Part shown: positions 40,245-51,415 of the stretch, piece after piece
Numbering within the stretch: the stretch's first letter is position 1
Layout: each line of letters starts with the position of its first letter
Assembly (NCBI GenBank): GCA_018622495.1
Contig: CP076021.1
Coordinates: 806,001 to 870,000 of the forward strand
From: Mycoplasmatota bacterium
GTDB taxonomy: Bacteria > Bacillota_I > Bacilli_A > Acholeplasmatales > Acholeplasmataceae
Direction: 5' to 3'
DNA: 64,000 nt
Notes under the pieces: model-generated
The model's database searches: none
The model's input: only the letters and a program-made list of their open reading frames with translations
What the model was told of the DNA's origin: nothing
Program-made: the position numbers and the translations under genes

Positions 40245-42106
40245 ATGTATAAACATGGATATTTAAAAGTTGCTGCTGCAACACCAAAAATTCATGTAGG
40301 TGATATTTCGCATAATAAGCAAGAAATTATCAATCTACTTAATCATAGTCAATCAAGTATCGTAGTATTTCCTGAATTAACGATTACAGGATATTCGCAA
40401 GCGATCTTTTTTTTCAAGCGTCATTTTTACTTGAAGCAAAAAATGCTTTAAAAGATATTATGCAGAATACTACATATCAAGGTGTATATATCTTAGGGAT
40501 GCCTTTAGATGTTTTAGGGGTCTTATATAATGTTGGTGTTGTTATTCAACAAAATGAGATACTCGGTATAGTCCCAAAACAATATATTCCTAATGGACAT
40601 GAATTTTATGAAAAACGTTGGTTTCATTCAGCGCTTGATACAGAAATCAAAGAAATTAGAGTTTTTGATAAAAAAGTACCTTTTGGATATTTAATTTTTG
40701 AAAATTCAAAAACTGATATTAAATTTGGCGTTGAAATCTGTCAAGATATATGGGCGACTTATGCTCCAAGTGATGAACTTAGCTTACATGGTGCATCAAT
40801 TATTTTTAATTTATCAGCATCTAGTGAATTTGTGGGTAAACAAGCAAATAGACGACATGTTGTCTTAGATCATTCAAGAAAACAATTTGGTGCATATGTT
40901 TATACAACATCAGGCCATTATGAATCATCATCTGAAGTTGTGTTTTCAAGTCATAAATTAATTGCGAGTATGGGAGAAATGGTTTGTGAAAGCATGCCGT
41001 TTGATATTGAAGATACGATGCTTATTGCCGATTTGGATATGACTGCGATACATTACCAAAAACGTCAAGATTCCACATATAGAGACTGTCATATGAAATT
41101 AAATCATAAATTTCAAATGATTGAATATAAAATATTAGAAACTAAAAAATATATATTTGAAAAACCAATAGATCAAGATCCATTTATGAATAAAAATCAT
41201 CAATTAGAAGATATAAAAGTTGCTAATCATTTACAAATATATGGCCTAGTTAAAAAATTAGAGTCATTACCAAAATCTGCTAATAAAATTATTATTGGTA
41301 TATCTGGTGGACTAGATTACGCACTAGCATTACTCGTCTCACATCAAGCGATGAAGCTTTTAGGTAGAAGTACTAAAGATATTATTGCTGTGACAATGCC
41401 TGCGCATGTCACATCAAAAGCATCAAAATCAAGTGCCTTAGATTTAATGGATAAACTTGAATTGACAAGTTTAGAAATTCCAATCAAAGATGCTGTAGAT
41501 CAACATTTAATCAATATAGGTCATGATCAATTAGATGTTACTTATGAAAATGCTCAAGCACGCATGCGTACACTTATATTAATGGATTTAGCAAACAAAT
41601 ATGGTGGTTTTGTGCTAGGCACTGGCGATCTATCAGAAATCGCACTTGGATGGATGACTTATAATGGTGACCAAATGAGTATGTATGCAGTTAATGCTGG
41701 TTTACCAAAGACATGGGTTAAACACTTAATTAAATATCATGCGGATACTGATTATAAAATGGTTTCAAAAACTTTATATCATATTTTAAATGCACCAATC
41801 ACGCCTGAACTCTTAAATGATCAAGATACTGAAGAAAGTATTGGAAAATATGAAATCAATGATTTTATATTATTTCATCATCTTCAACAAGGTGCTGATG
41901 AAGAAAAAATCAAATGGTTATTACCATATGCATTTAAATTAACAAAAGAAGAAAGCAACACTTATGTTAAACGATTCTTCAAACGGTTTTATACGCAACA
42001 ATTTAAGCGACAAACGTTACCAGAAGGTCCAAAAATATTAGGTATTAGTTTATCTCCAAGAGGAGAATATAGAATGCCAAGTGATGTACGGAAAGTGATA
42101 AAATGA
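40245..42106 (+). pseudogene. nadE: Glutamine-dependent NAD+ synthetase, frameshifted and with an altered PP-loop
   Basis: Two frames make up one 620-residue NadE. The first (40245-40451) has the nitrilase-domain start VVFPELTITGYS. A base is missing near 40395-40398 (TTCGCA; TTCTGCA would restore YSASDLFFQASFLLEA). The second frame holds the glutaminase residues IVPKQYIP (Lys) and GVEICQDIW (Cys), then the synthetase domain. Its PP-loop reads SGGLDYAL instead of the near-invariant SGGLDS; the TTACGCA there would read TTCTGCA in the usual form. NadE is normally essential and both changes fit the same lesion pattern, so the gene may be intact in the cell. mnmA starts by ATGA overlap. Confidence 0.85.
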
Positions 42107-43233
42107 AAAAAGAAAAAGTTATTATAGGTTTAAGTGGTGGCGTTGATTCAAGCGTTGCAGCATATTTATTATTACAAGACGGCTATGAAGTTGAAGCCGT
42201 TTTTATGCGAAATTGGGATAGTGCAACAAATCTGGATTTAAAAGGTAATCCTACTGCTTTTGATGAGGTATGTGAACAAGAAAAAGATTATCAAGATGCT
42301 GTTAAGGTAGCTGAAAAATTAGGTATAAAACTACACCGTGTTGATTTTATTGAAGATTATTGGGATCGTGTATTTACATATTTTTTAGATGAATATAAAA
42401 AAAATAGAACACCAAATCCTGATGTATTATGTAACAATGAGATTAAATTTAAAGCATTTGTTGACTATGTTGAAAAATTTAATCCTGATTATATTGCAAT
42501 GGGTCATTATGCTCAAGTTGATCTTAGTGGTGATGAACCTCGCTTAATGAGAGCATTTGATCAAAATAAAGATCAAACATATTTTTTATCACAACTAAAA
42601 GCAGAACAATTAAGACGTGTAAAATTTCCTATAGGTAATATCGATAAGAAAAAAGTTAGAGAAATTGCAAAACGTGAAGGACTTGCGACAGCTGATAAAA
42701 AAGATTCAACAGGTATATGCTTTATTGGCGAAAGACATTTTAGTGATTTTTTAAGTAATTACTTACCTGCTCAACCTGGGGATATGCGACAATTAGATGG
42801 TACATATGTTAAAGCGCATCGCGGATTGATGAATTATACGATTGGGCAGAGAAAAGGTTTAGGAATTGGTGGTACTAAAAATACACAAGCTGCTTGGTTT
42901 GTAGTAGGAAAAGACTTAAAAACGAATACTTTATATGTGGAACCAGATAATAACCATCCATATTTAATAAGTAATCATGCAATAATTACTGAAGTTATAT
43001 GGAGAGGTAAAAAAATAGATGGTAAGATGACTGCTAAATTTAGATATCGTCAAGCGGATCAAGATGTTATTGTTGAGTGGATTGATGATCAAAGTATTCA
43101 TGTCACATATCCTCAAGGTATTAAAGCAGTGACACCAGGACAAGTTTGTGCTTTTTATCAAAATGAGGTTTGTTTAGGTGCTGGTTTTATTAATGAAGTG
43201 TTTATGGATAAAACAAAAAGACAATATAGTTAA
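42103..43233 (+). CDS. mnmA: tRNA-specific 2-thiouridylase MnmA
   Basis: A 376-residue enzyme that thiolates U34 of tRNA-Lys, -Glu and -Gln. PP-loop GLSGGVDSSVAAY, catalytic cysteines in NPDVLCNNEIKF and STGICFIGER, and RGLMNYTIGQRKGLGI are all present. It overlaps nadE. Confidence 0.97.
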   Translation: MKKEKVIIGLSGGVDSSVAAYLLLQDGYEVEAVFMRNWDSATNLDLKGNPTAFDEVCEQEKDYQDAVKVAEKLGIKLHRVDFIEDYWDRVFTYFLDEYKKNRTPNPDVLCNNEIKFKAFVDYVEKFNPDYIAMGHYAQVDLSGDEPRLMRAFDQNKDQTYFLSQLKAEQLRRVKFPIGNIDKKKVREIAKREGLATADKKDSTGICFIGERHFSDFLSNYLPAQPGDMRQLDGTYVKAHRGLMNYTIGQRKGLGIGGTKNTQAAWFVVGKDLKTNTLYVEPDNNHPYLISNHAIITEVIWRGKKIDGKMTAKFRYRQADQDVIVEWIDDQSIHVTYPQGIKAVTPGQVCAFYQNEVCLGAGFINEVFMDKTKRQYS

Positions 43234-43256
43234 AAGGAACTTAGTTCCTTTTTTTA
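43232..43256 (+). terminator. Terminator after mnmA
   Basis: AAAAGGAAC pairs with GTTCCTTTT over three bases, followed by T-run. Confidence 0.85.
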
Positions 43257-43302
43257 CATCTAAATTAGTGCTATAATAATGTTGTTAAAAAAAGGAGATT
43301 TC

Positions 43303-45519
43303 ATGGATATAGTCATTGGTAGTATTAAAAATTATGTGTTTCATAACGAACAAAATAGTTATTCAATTGCGCGTTTAATCACATCTGACGAAAAGCAAAT
43401 AACTATTGTCGGATATTTTCCGAAAATGAGTGAAGATGTTGTCTATGAATTTCAAGGTGAATGGGTTAATCATTCAACTTATGGACAACAATTTAAGGTG
43501 CAATCATTTAAAAAAGCAGAAGCACAATCTATTAGTGGACTTATAAGTTACTTATCAAGTCCTTATTTTACTGGTATTGGACCAAAAACAGCGAAAAAGA
43601 TTGTTGAATTACTTGGAGATCAAGCGATACAAAAAATTATTGATACACCTGAGGTTTTAAAACAGGTAGGATTAAATGCAATTCGTATTGCAAAATTAAA
43701 ACAACAACTTATTGAAAATCAAACTAATGAATATATTTTAGTGACTTTATATGGATATAATATTTACGGTAAAATTGCGATGAAATTATTAAATAAATAT
43801 AAAATGGCGACCATAGAAAAAATCGAGCAAAATCCATATCAACTTATTGAAGATATTGATGGGATTGGATTTTTAAAAGCCGATGAAATCGCTAAAAAAA
43901 TTGGTATACACAAAGATGATATGAGACGCGTTAAAGCAGCCATTATATATACGTTAGAAACAATAGCTTATCAAAATGGTGATATATATTTAACACAGGA
44001 TCAACTAACATCATATACAAAAGATGTGTTGAGAATAGAAGTTGATATCCAAGAAGGTATAAATGCACTAATTGAAGAAAATAAAATCAAAAAAGAAGAA
44101 GAACGTTATTATTTACAAGTTTCATATATGACAGAAATAAAAGTAGCTCAAAAATTATTAGCAATTAATCAAACAAATGAAGAAAGTTATGATGAAGCAT
44201 ATATTAAAACATTAATCGATATGATTGAAATCCAAAAGAATATGAACTATACAGTTGTCCAAAAAACTGCAATTTTATCAGCGATGACACATAAATTTAC
44301 AGTGATTACGGGTGGACCGGGAACTGGAAAAACAACTATTATTGATGGATTACTTGATGTATATCGTAATTATTATAAATTGAATTTTGATGATTGAGAA
44401 ATATATCAAAGAATAGCATTATTAGCACCAACAGGAAGAGCAGCAAAACGGATGAAAGAATTATTAGATATGCAAGCTTCAACGATTCATCGCCATTTAG
44501 GATTTAACTATGATGGTATGTTTGCATATGATGAGACGCATTTATTGCCACAGCAATTAATTATTGTTGATGAAACATCAATGATTGATTTATTTTTAGC
44601 AAATAAACTTCTTTCAGCGATCAGAAGTGATGCACAAGTCATCTTTGTCGGTGACGTTGATCAACTACCTTCAGTTGGACCTGGTCAAGTATTATCTGAT
44701 ATTATATCTTCAGGACAAGTAGAAACTGTTGTTCTTGATGAAATTCATAGACAAGCGAAAGATTCAAGTATTGTTGATTTAGCATTTAAAGTGAATATGC
44801 AAGTACTTAGTATGCAAGACTTGAAAAGTGTAAATGATGTGTATCTATTTAAAACACATACCAATCAGATTAAACATCACCTTGTTTCACAAATTAGGGG
44901 TGCACTTGAAAAAGGTTATGATATGGTAGATGATATTCAAGTATTAGCACCAATGTATAAAGGTGAACTAGGAATTGATAAACTTAATGAAATATTACAA
45001 GAAGCTTTCAATCCAAATCAAGAAAAATTTATCAAATATGGTGATAAAACATACTATAGCGGTGATAAAGTGATACAACTTGTCAATGATCCTAAAAGAT
45101 TAATAATGAATGGTGATATTGGACGTATTGAAGATATTTTTTATAATGAACAAAATGAACAATTAGTTAAAGTAAGATTTGATGATAATATCGTTATTTA
45201 TGACAAATCCGATTTAGATGAGTTAAATCTTGCATATGCAATATCTATTCATAAATCTCAAGGTAGTGAATATAAAATTGTGATGATGCCAATGGTTAAA
45301 CATTACATGCATATGCTAAAAAAAGAATTGATATATACTGCAATTACACGTGCTAAACAATATTTGATATTATTAGGGGATATGCCTTTGCTGGTATATG
45401 CATCCACACATTTAGCAAATAAAAGACAAACAACTTTGTCATTGCGATTAGGACAAGAATTTGATATGATAGATATTGAAGATAAGACTGAAGAACTATC
45501 GCCTTATGATTTTATGTAG
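43303..45519 (+). pseudogene. recD2: RecD2-type DNA helicase with internal TGA
   Basis: ATG 43303 has AAAGGAG upstream. The N-terminal OB and helix-hairpin-helix regions (ISGLISYLSSPYFTGIGPKTAKKIV) are followed by Walker A VITGGPGTGKTTI. TGA at 44395-44397 then interrupts (FDD-stop-EIYQRI), and the same frame resumes with LLAPTGRAAKRM, VDETSMIDLFLA (Walker B), LPSVGPGQVLSD and AYAISIHKSQGSEYK to a natural stop at 45519. The restored length of 738 residues fits RecD2. The stop separates Walker A from Walker B, so neither half could work alone. Other RecD2 proteins have a variable residue there; TGG or GGA would be one base away. Confidence 0.88.
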
Positions 45520-45529
45520 GAGGCTAACC

Positions 45530-46360
45530 ATGGAAATAATAAATAAAATATTAGAATTTTTAAATAAACAAATGACTGAACCTGTTGCATTTTCAAGTTT
45601 TACTGAGAGTTGGTTTTATTATCTTTCGTTATTACTTGTAGTTCTTTTTACAGTGTTTTTAGCATCTAAATTTAGAAAATTAGACAAGAAAGGCATTAAA
45701 AAAATAATTCTGTTTGTTGGGATTTTATTAGTTGTCTTTGAAATATATAAACAATTATTATTTTCATATACAAATGGTTGGGATTATAGATGGTATGCAT
45801 TTCCATATCAATTTTGTTCAACTGCGATGTTCGCAATGATGATTGCAGGCTTAACAAAAAATGATAAAGTCTTTGATGTGATGCTTAGCTTTTTAGCAAC
45901 GTTTAGTTTATTTGCTGGAGCAGCTGTTATGTTTTATCCAGCAGATGTATTTGTGACAAGTATTGGTATAAATATTCAAACCATGGTATATCATGGTTCA
46001 ATGGTAGTTGTCGGTGTTGCAATCATCTTTTCAGGGATTGTAAAAACTTCAATTGATACATTATTAAAAGCAATCTTACCAATGACAGTATTTTGGATGT
46101 TTGCAATTTTACTTAATGGTGTAGTTAATAATTTATATCCTACGATTGGTACATTTAATATGTTTCTCATAAATCCACGATATAATTCTAGTATTCCTAT
46201 ACTTAACTTGATACAACCAATTGTGAGTCCTCCGGTGTTCCAATTAGCATATTTACTGGGTATCTCATTTGCTTCGTTTGTTACATTTAAATTATTTGTA
46301 GGTATTAAACATATTGGATTGGTTTTCAAACGTCAACCATCACTTGCAAAAAACGAATAA
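45530..46360 (+). CDS. YwaF-like integral membrane protein
   Basis: About 276 residues with seven hydrophobic segments. WDYRWYAFPYQFCSTAMFAMMIAGL and MVYHGSMVVVGVAIIFSG are typical of the YwaF (TIGR02206) family. Start ATG 45530 has TAGGAGG, ten bases after recD2 ends. Function unknown. A second family member lies at 18450-19154. Confidence 0.75.
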   Translation: MEIINKILEFLNKQMTEPVAFSSFTESWFYYLSLLLVVLFTVFLASKFRKLDKKGIKKIILFVGILLVVFEIYKQLLFSYTNGWDYRWYAFPYQFCSTAMFAMMIAGLTKNDKVFDVMLSFLATFSLFAGAAVMFYPADVFVTSIGINIQTMVYHGSMVVVGVAIIFSGIVKTSIDTLLKAILPMTVFWMFAILLNGVVNNLYPTIGTFNMFLINPRYNSSIPILNLIQPIVSPPVFQLAYLLGISFASFVTFKLFVGIKHIGLVFKRQPSLAKNE

Positions 46361-46365
46361 AAAAT

Positions 46366-46392
46366 AAGGCTAGTCATTGACTAGCCTTTTTC
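46366..46392. terminator. Bidirectional terminator between the YwaF-like gene and glgC
   Basis: AAGGCTAGT and ACTAGCCTT pair over five bases, with T-run on the plus strand and A-run at the other side. Confidence 0.85.
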
Positions 46393-46402
46393 TTTGGAAC
46401 TA

Positions 46403-47629
46403 TTATTCTATTGTCGTCCCACTTGGTACGATTTTGTCATTAAATGAAGCAGATTTAAATATTCTACAATTTTTACCAATACGCATTTGTGAAGGAATCA
46501 CAGCATGCTTTTCAACAACTGTAATACCAGAGTGTAATAATTGTGGAAACTCTTTATTTGGGGTTAAATCTTGACCATATCCTAGTTCTGAAGCATGTCC
46601 AACAACAACTTTTTTATCAATAATACATTGAGTTATTTTAACATCATCACTAATAATGACATTATTTAATATAACACTATCTTTTATGATTGTATTTTTT
46701 CCTACTCTAACACCGGGGCTAATGACAGAATTGATAACCGTGCCTTCAATCACACATCCATTTGAAACTAAGCTGTTTTTAATTTGAGCATTTGATCCAA
46801 TTTTAGCAGGTGGTAAATCTTCACTTTTTGTAAATACCTTCCAAGATGGATCATATAAGTCAAGTTCTGTGTAATCTTTAGTCATGTCGAGATTTGCTTC
46901 TAAATATGCATCATATGTACCAACATCCATCCAATAACTCTTAAATTGATAAGAAATGACTTTTAAGTCTTTGGTTTCAATTAATCGAGGTATAATGTGT
47001 TTACCAAAATCTAGATTATTCTCTTCAATTTTATTTAAGATTTCTTTGAGTAACTCATAGTTAAATAAATAGATACCCATTGATGCTAAATTGGATTCAG
47101 TTTTTTGAGGTTTTTCTTCAAATTTTGTAATTTCGTTTTGATTATTGGTTGTCATCATGCCAAAACGATAGGTTTCACTTGAATCTACAGGATAAGTACC
47201 AATGGTTAAATCTGCTTTTTGATCTTTATGAAATTGAATCATGGGTCTATAATCCATTTTATATATGTGATCACCAGATAATATAAGTACATATTTTGGT
47301 TTTTTACGTTCAATAAATTCTAAATTCTTTTTAACTGCATCAGCTGTACCTAAATACCATTTATCATGAGGTTGTAATAGTGTAACAGAAGAATCTCGTC
47401 TATCAAAATCCCAAGGTTTACCACTACCAATATGTTCATTAAGTGATAAAGGTAAGTATTGAGTTAAAATACCGATATCATATAAATGAGATTGTGAGCA
47501 GTTTGATAATGCAAAATCTATAATTCTAAATTTTCCAGCAAATGGCATGGCCGGTTTGCTTCTTTTTTGTGATAAAATATCAAGTCTTGAACCTTTTCCT
47601 CCAGCTAAAATTAATGTTAAAACTTCCAT
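46403..47629 (-). CDS. glgC: Glucose-1-phosphate adenylyltransferase
   Basis: A 408-residue ADP-glucose pyrophosphorylase: LAGGKGSRLDILSQKRSKPAMPF at the N-terminus (nucleotide loop and regulatory lysines), SGDHIYKMDY, FEEKP and SYWMDVGTYDAY. The left-handed beta-helix follows from about 290 (hexapeptide-like VISPGVRVGKNTIIKDSVI). It makes ADP-glucose for GlgA. It follows glgA by four bases. Confidence 0.96.
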   Translation of the reverse strand: MEVLTLILAGGKGSRLDILSQKRSKPAMPFAGKFRIIDFALSNCSQSHLYDIGILTQYLPLSLNEHIGSGKPWDFDRRDSSVTLLQPHDKWYLGTADAVKKNLEFIERKKPKYVLILSGDHIYKMDYRPMIQFHKDQKADLTIGTYPVDSSETYRFGMMTTNNQNEITKFEEKPQKTESNLASMGIYLFNYELLKEILNKIEENNLDFGKHIIPRLIETKDLKVISYQFKSYWMDVGTYDAYLEANLDMTKDYTELDLYDPSWKVFTKSEDLPPAKIGSNAQIKNSLVSNGCVIEGTVINSVISPGVRVGKNTIIKDSVILNNVIISDDVKITQCIIDKKVVVGHASELGYGQDLTPNKEFPQLLHSGITVVEKHAVIPSQMRIGKNCRIFKSASFNDKIVPSGTTIE

Positions 47630-47633
47630 CGTT

Positions 47634-49061
47634 TTATTCTCCCAGTATTAATTTGTATAATGCTTCATATGAACTCGCCATACGCTCCACACTAAAGTCT
47701 TGTCTCATTGCTTGTCTCATCAATGCATTAAACTTAAGTTTATGATTGATATATAAATCTGTTGCATTAAAAATTTGTTCTTTTAAGTCATTTGGTGTCG
47801 CATGCATAAAACTAAATCCTGTACCTTCACAAGTATATTGATTATAAGGTATAACAGTATCTTTTAATCCGCCAGTTTCATGAACAATTGGTAAACTTCC
47901 ATATTTCATAGCTATCATTTGTCCTAGGCCGCATGGTTCAAAGAAACTTGGCATTAAAAATAAATCAGATGCAGCATATAATTTATGTGCAACAGATTCA
48001 TTGAATCCTATGTAATTAGCGATACGATTTGGATGATTTTGTGTTAATCGTATAATAGCATCTTCATAACGACTTTCACCTGATCCCATAATGATAAAAT
48101 TAGCATCAGAAAATTCTATACTATCTTCAATGGTTTGTAAAATTAAGTTGATTCCTTTTTGATCTGCAAGACGTCCTATATAAACTATAAGAGGAACGTA
48201 GATATCAGGATTTAATTGATATTGAATTAAAGCTTCTTTTTTTAATTTCTTTTTAATAGAAACAGCATTTTTAATATGATAGTTATATGTTAAATTATGA
48301 TCGGTATTTGGATCAAATAAAGATTCATCAATACCATTTAAAATACCAGATAAATCATGATAACGATGCTTAAGCGCACCATCTAAAGTAAAACCATGAG
48401 ATTGATTTAATATCTCGTTTTTATAAGTTGGACTAACTGTGTTGATTTTAGTTGATCTTTCAATCGCAGCTTTTAAAAAGTTTATACGTTCAAAATGAAT
48501 ATAAGTATAATCAAAATAATCTGATAAGTAGTGATAATTTGAAGGATCAAAGCTTCCTTGATATTGCATGTTATGTATGGTTAGCAGTGTATGAATTTTA
48601 TAATAGTGTTCATTTATCTCGCGATAGTGTTCATCGAGTAAATAAGGGATCATACCAGTTTGCCAATCATTGATATGAAGGATTTCTGGATAATCATCTA
48701 TTAAAGAAAATAATTCCAAAACAGCATAATCAAATGCAATGAATCTTATGAAATCATCATCATGTCCATAAAAATTAGGGCGTTCGAAAAAATGTATATT
48801 TTGGATAAAATAGTAAGTTGTTTTTTCATAAATAAGTTTGTAGTAATCAAAAACCCATTGTTCTTGAGAAACATTAATTGTTTTAGTTCCTACATAGATC
48901 ATGTCTTTCTTGTACTTCTTAATTTGTTGATAAAATGGAGTAACTACCTTAACATGATGTCCAAGTGCATTAAGTGATTTAGGTAAGAAATAAGCCATGT
49001 CAGCAAGACCGCCAGATTTACTAAATGGAAAAGCTTCAGAACTGATAAAAAAATTGTTCAT
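47634..49061 (-). CDS. glgA: Glycogen synthase
   Basis: A 475-residue GT5 enzyme adding glucose from ADP-glucose. KSGGLAD (the KxGGL site) near residue 15, IHNMQYQG, YIGRLADQKGI, and FEPCGLGQM in the C-terminal Rossmann domain. The pair glgA-glgC shows glycogen synthesis; branching and phosphorylase genes are not in the window. Glycogen storage is unexpected for a reduced Mollicutes genome, and glucose 1-phosphate from the GH65 enzyme could feed it. Confidence 0.96.
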   Translation of the reverse strand: MNNFFISSEAFPFSKSGGLADMAYFLPKSLNALGHHVKVVTPFYQQIKKYKKDMIYVGTKTINVSQEQWVFDYYKLIYEKTTYYFIQNIHFFERPNFYGHDDDFIRFIAFDYAVLELFSLIDDYPEILHINDWQTGMIPYLLDEHYREINEHYYKIHTLLTIHNMQYQGSFDPSNYHYLSDYFDYTYIHFERINFLKAAIERSTKINTVSPTYKNEILNQSHGFTLDGALKHRYHDLSGILNGIDESLFDPNTDHNLTYNYHIKNAVSIKKKLKKEALIQYQLNPDIYVPLIVYIGRLADQKGINLILQTIEDSIEFSDANFIIMGSGESRYEDAIIRLTQNHPNRIANYIGFNESVAHKLYAASDLFLMPSFFEPCGLGQMIAMKYGSLPIVHETGGLKDTVIPYNQYTCEGTGFSFMHATPNDLKEQIFNATDLYINHKLKFNALMRQAMRQDFSVERMASSYEALYKLILGE

Positions 49062-49187
49062 GAGAAATACCTCAATCTCTTCTTTATACTTTTATTATAC
49101 AGTGATACTTTTTTATATTCAATGCATAAAAAAAATTAATCAAGAAAACATCTTTGTGCTATACTTATGATAGTAGAAGGTGATGAT

Positions 49188-50219
49188 ATGAAAAAAGAAG
49201 TTTCTTGTGGTGGACTCATCTATAAGTATGAAAATTGCAAAAGAAAATATTTACTTATTCAACATGTAAATGGCAGACATTATGGCTTTCCTAAGGGTCA
49301 CGTTGAACAAAATGAAAAAAGAAAAGAAACTGCGTTAAGAGAAATTAAAGAAGAAACAAATTTAGATGCATATATTATTGGTAACTATTATAAAACAGTA
49401 AGTTATAGTCCTAAAGTAAATGTGATGAAAGATGTGATATATTTTATAGCTAAAACTATAGATGGAAAAATCAGCAAGCAAGATAGTGAAATTTTAAATA
49501 TGCAATGGAGTACACTTGAGCAAGGACTTAACTTATTAAATTTTGACAATGATAAATTTATATTAAAACAAACTGATAAGAAGATTAATAATATTGAAAA
49601 AGATATAAATCCATTTTTAATGTCACATGTTGAAAAACAAATATTACCTCAATATCAAGCATATGATAAAGCACATCATATAGATCATATTTATGATGTG
49701 ATATATGATGCACTTAAGATTGCAGATGATTATGAAGTTAATCGTTCAATGATTTATGCTATAGCAGCATATCACGATATTGGATTAAAGTTTGGTAGAG
49801 AAACCCATCACATTACAAGTGGTGAAATTCTTGAAAAGGATGAAATTATTAATGATTTATTTTCACAAGATGAGATAAATATAATGAAAGAAGCTATTTT
49901 TGATCACCGTGCATCTCATGATCATAAACCAAGAACGATTTATGGTTTGATTCTTGCGTAAGCAGATCGACAATTAAATGCTACCGATATTATGTATCGT
50001 ACTGCGTTATATGAAAAATCAAAACATCCAGCATTAACACTTGAACAACAAATGGACAATTGTTATGCACACATGATTGAAAAATATAGTGAGACAGGTT
50101 ATATGAAACTTTACTTAAGTTTTAAGAAACATGAAAAAGAATTAACAAAATTACGAAATTTGATTAAACAACCAGAAAAAATCAAACGCATATTTAAAAA
50201 GTATTTAACTTATATTTAG
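49188..50219 (+). pseudogene. Nudix-HD fusion hydrolase with internal TAA
   Basis: From ATG 49188 (AAGGTGATG upstream): a diadenosine-tetraphosphatase-like Nudix domain (FPKGHVEQNEKRKETALREIKEETNL) over residues 1-135, then an HD domain with HHIDHIYDVI, AAYHDIG and IFDHRAS. A TAA at 49959-49961 interrupts ILA-stop-ADRQLNATDIMYRTALY, where the conserved xADR motif belongs; the frame continues to 50219. Restored length is 343 residues. GCG precedes the stop. If truncated the HD domain loses its C-terminal metal/phosphate residues. Likely acts on dinucleoside polyphosphates; the HD substrate is unknown. Confidence 0.8.
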
Positions 50220-50269
50220 TTTATCTATGATAAAATATAAATTACATAGGGTTTTTAGGAGTTTACATT

Positions 50270-51370
50270 ATGAAAATCGGAACAGTAAAAGAAATTAAAC
50301 GTTTTGAATTTCGTGTTGGCTTAACACCTGATAGTGTTTCGTGTTGGCTTAATCATGGACACGATGTATTTGTTGAAACAGAAGCTGGCTTAGGTGCTGG
50401 GTTCGAAGATAGTGAATATATTGAAGTCGGTGCTACTATTATGGAACATGCATCTGATGTATGGCAATCATCTGATATGATTGTAAAGGTAAAAGAACCT
50501 TTGGATACTGAATTTCAGTATTTAAGAAGTGATCTTATACTATTTACGTATCTCCATTTAGCAGCCAACAAAGCACTCACTGAAGCACTTTTAGAAGCAG
50601 GAACTATTAGCTTTGCTTATGAAACAATTGCTGAGGGCAAGTTACTACCATGTCTAAAACCAATGAGTGAAATCGCTGGAAGACTTAGTGGTATAGAAGG
50701 TGCTAAACATTTAGAAAAACATGAAGGCGGTAGAGGCATTCTTGTTTCAGGTGTACCTGGAGCTTATGCAGCACAAGCTGTCATCATCGGTGCTGGTATT
50801 GTTGGTGAAAATGCACTTAAAATGTTAGTGGGATTAGGTGCACACGTTACGATATTAGATATAAATTTAGATAAACTAACTTATTTAGATCAAATTTATG
50901 GTCAAAAAATCCAAACATTATTTAGTAATGAAACACATATTAAATCTGCTCTAAAAACAGCTGATTTAGTCATAGGTGCTGTTTTATTGCCAGGTAGTAA
51001 AGCACCAAAATTAATTAAAAAATCATATTATAAATTTATGAAACAAGGCGCAGTGATTGTTGATGTAGCTATTGATCAAGGTGGCTCAACTGAAGTCAGT
51101 CATGCAACATATCATGACGATCCAACATATGTAGTTGATGGTATATTACATTATGCAGTCGCTAATATGCCAGGATCAGTACCTAGAACAGCAACTGAAG
51201 CACTTAATCATGCAACATTGAAGTATGGATTAAGAATCGCTGATTTGGGACATATAGAAGCAATTAATAAGTTTGATAGTATCAAACTTGGTCTTAATAC
51301 TGCACATGGCGATATCCATTGTCAAGGTGTAGCTGAAGCATTTAATATGGCATATAAAAAAATATCATAG
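50270..51370 (+). CDS. ald: Alanine dehydrogenase
   Basis: A 366-residue enzyme that interconverts alanine and pyruvate plus ammonia with NAD. KEIKRFEFRVGLTP, the substrate-binding KVKEP and LHLAANK, IIGAGIVGENA (Rossmann GxGxxG), DVAIDQGGSTE and YAVANMPGSVPRT are all as in the family. A single gene with its own ribosome binding site (AGGAG). Confidence 0.96.
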   Translation: MKIGTVKEIKRFEFRVGLTPDSVSCWLNHGHDVFVETEAGLGAGFEDSEYIEVGATIMEHASDVWQSSDMIVKVKEPLDTEFQYLRSDLILFTYLHLAANKALTEALLEAGTISFAYETIAEGKLLPCLKPMSEIAGRLSGIEGAKHLEKHEGGRGILVSGVPGAYAAQAVIIGAGIVGENALKMLVGLGAHVTILDINLDKLTYLDQIYGQKIQTLFSNETHIKSALKTADLVIGAVLLPGSKAPKLIKKSYYKFMKQGAVIVDVAIDQGGSTEVSHATYHDDPTYVVDGILHYAVANMPGSVPRTATEALNHATLKYGLRIADLGHIEAINKFDSIKLGLNTAHGDIHCQGVAEAFNMAYKKIS

Positions 51371-51415
51371 GGGGACTTAGTAAGATAAGCCCTTTTTGTT
51401 TAGCAAGGAAAGCAT

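Noticed and set aside
40245-40451. NadE frameshift by slippage at the T8 run
   Set aside because: Adding a T to the run would give AIFFFQ, whereas restoring TTCTGCA a few bases upstream gives SASDLFFQ, closer to the conserved DLFFQ, and matches the other lesions.
44395-44397. Selenocysteine or other programmed recoding at the recD2 TGA
   Set aside because: The position is not a cysteine site in the family, and no stem-loop of the bacterial SECIS type was seen just after it.
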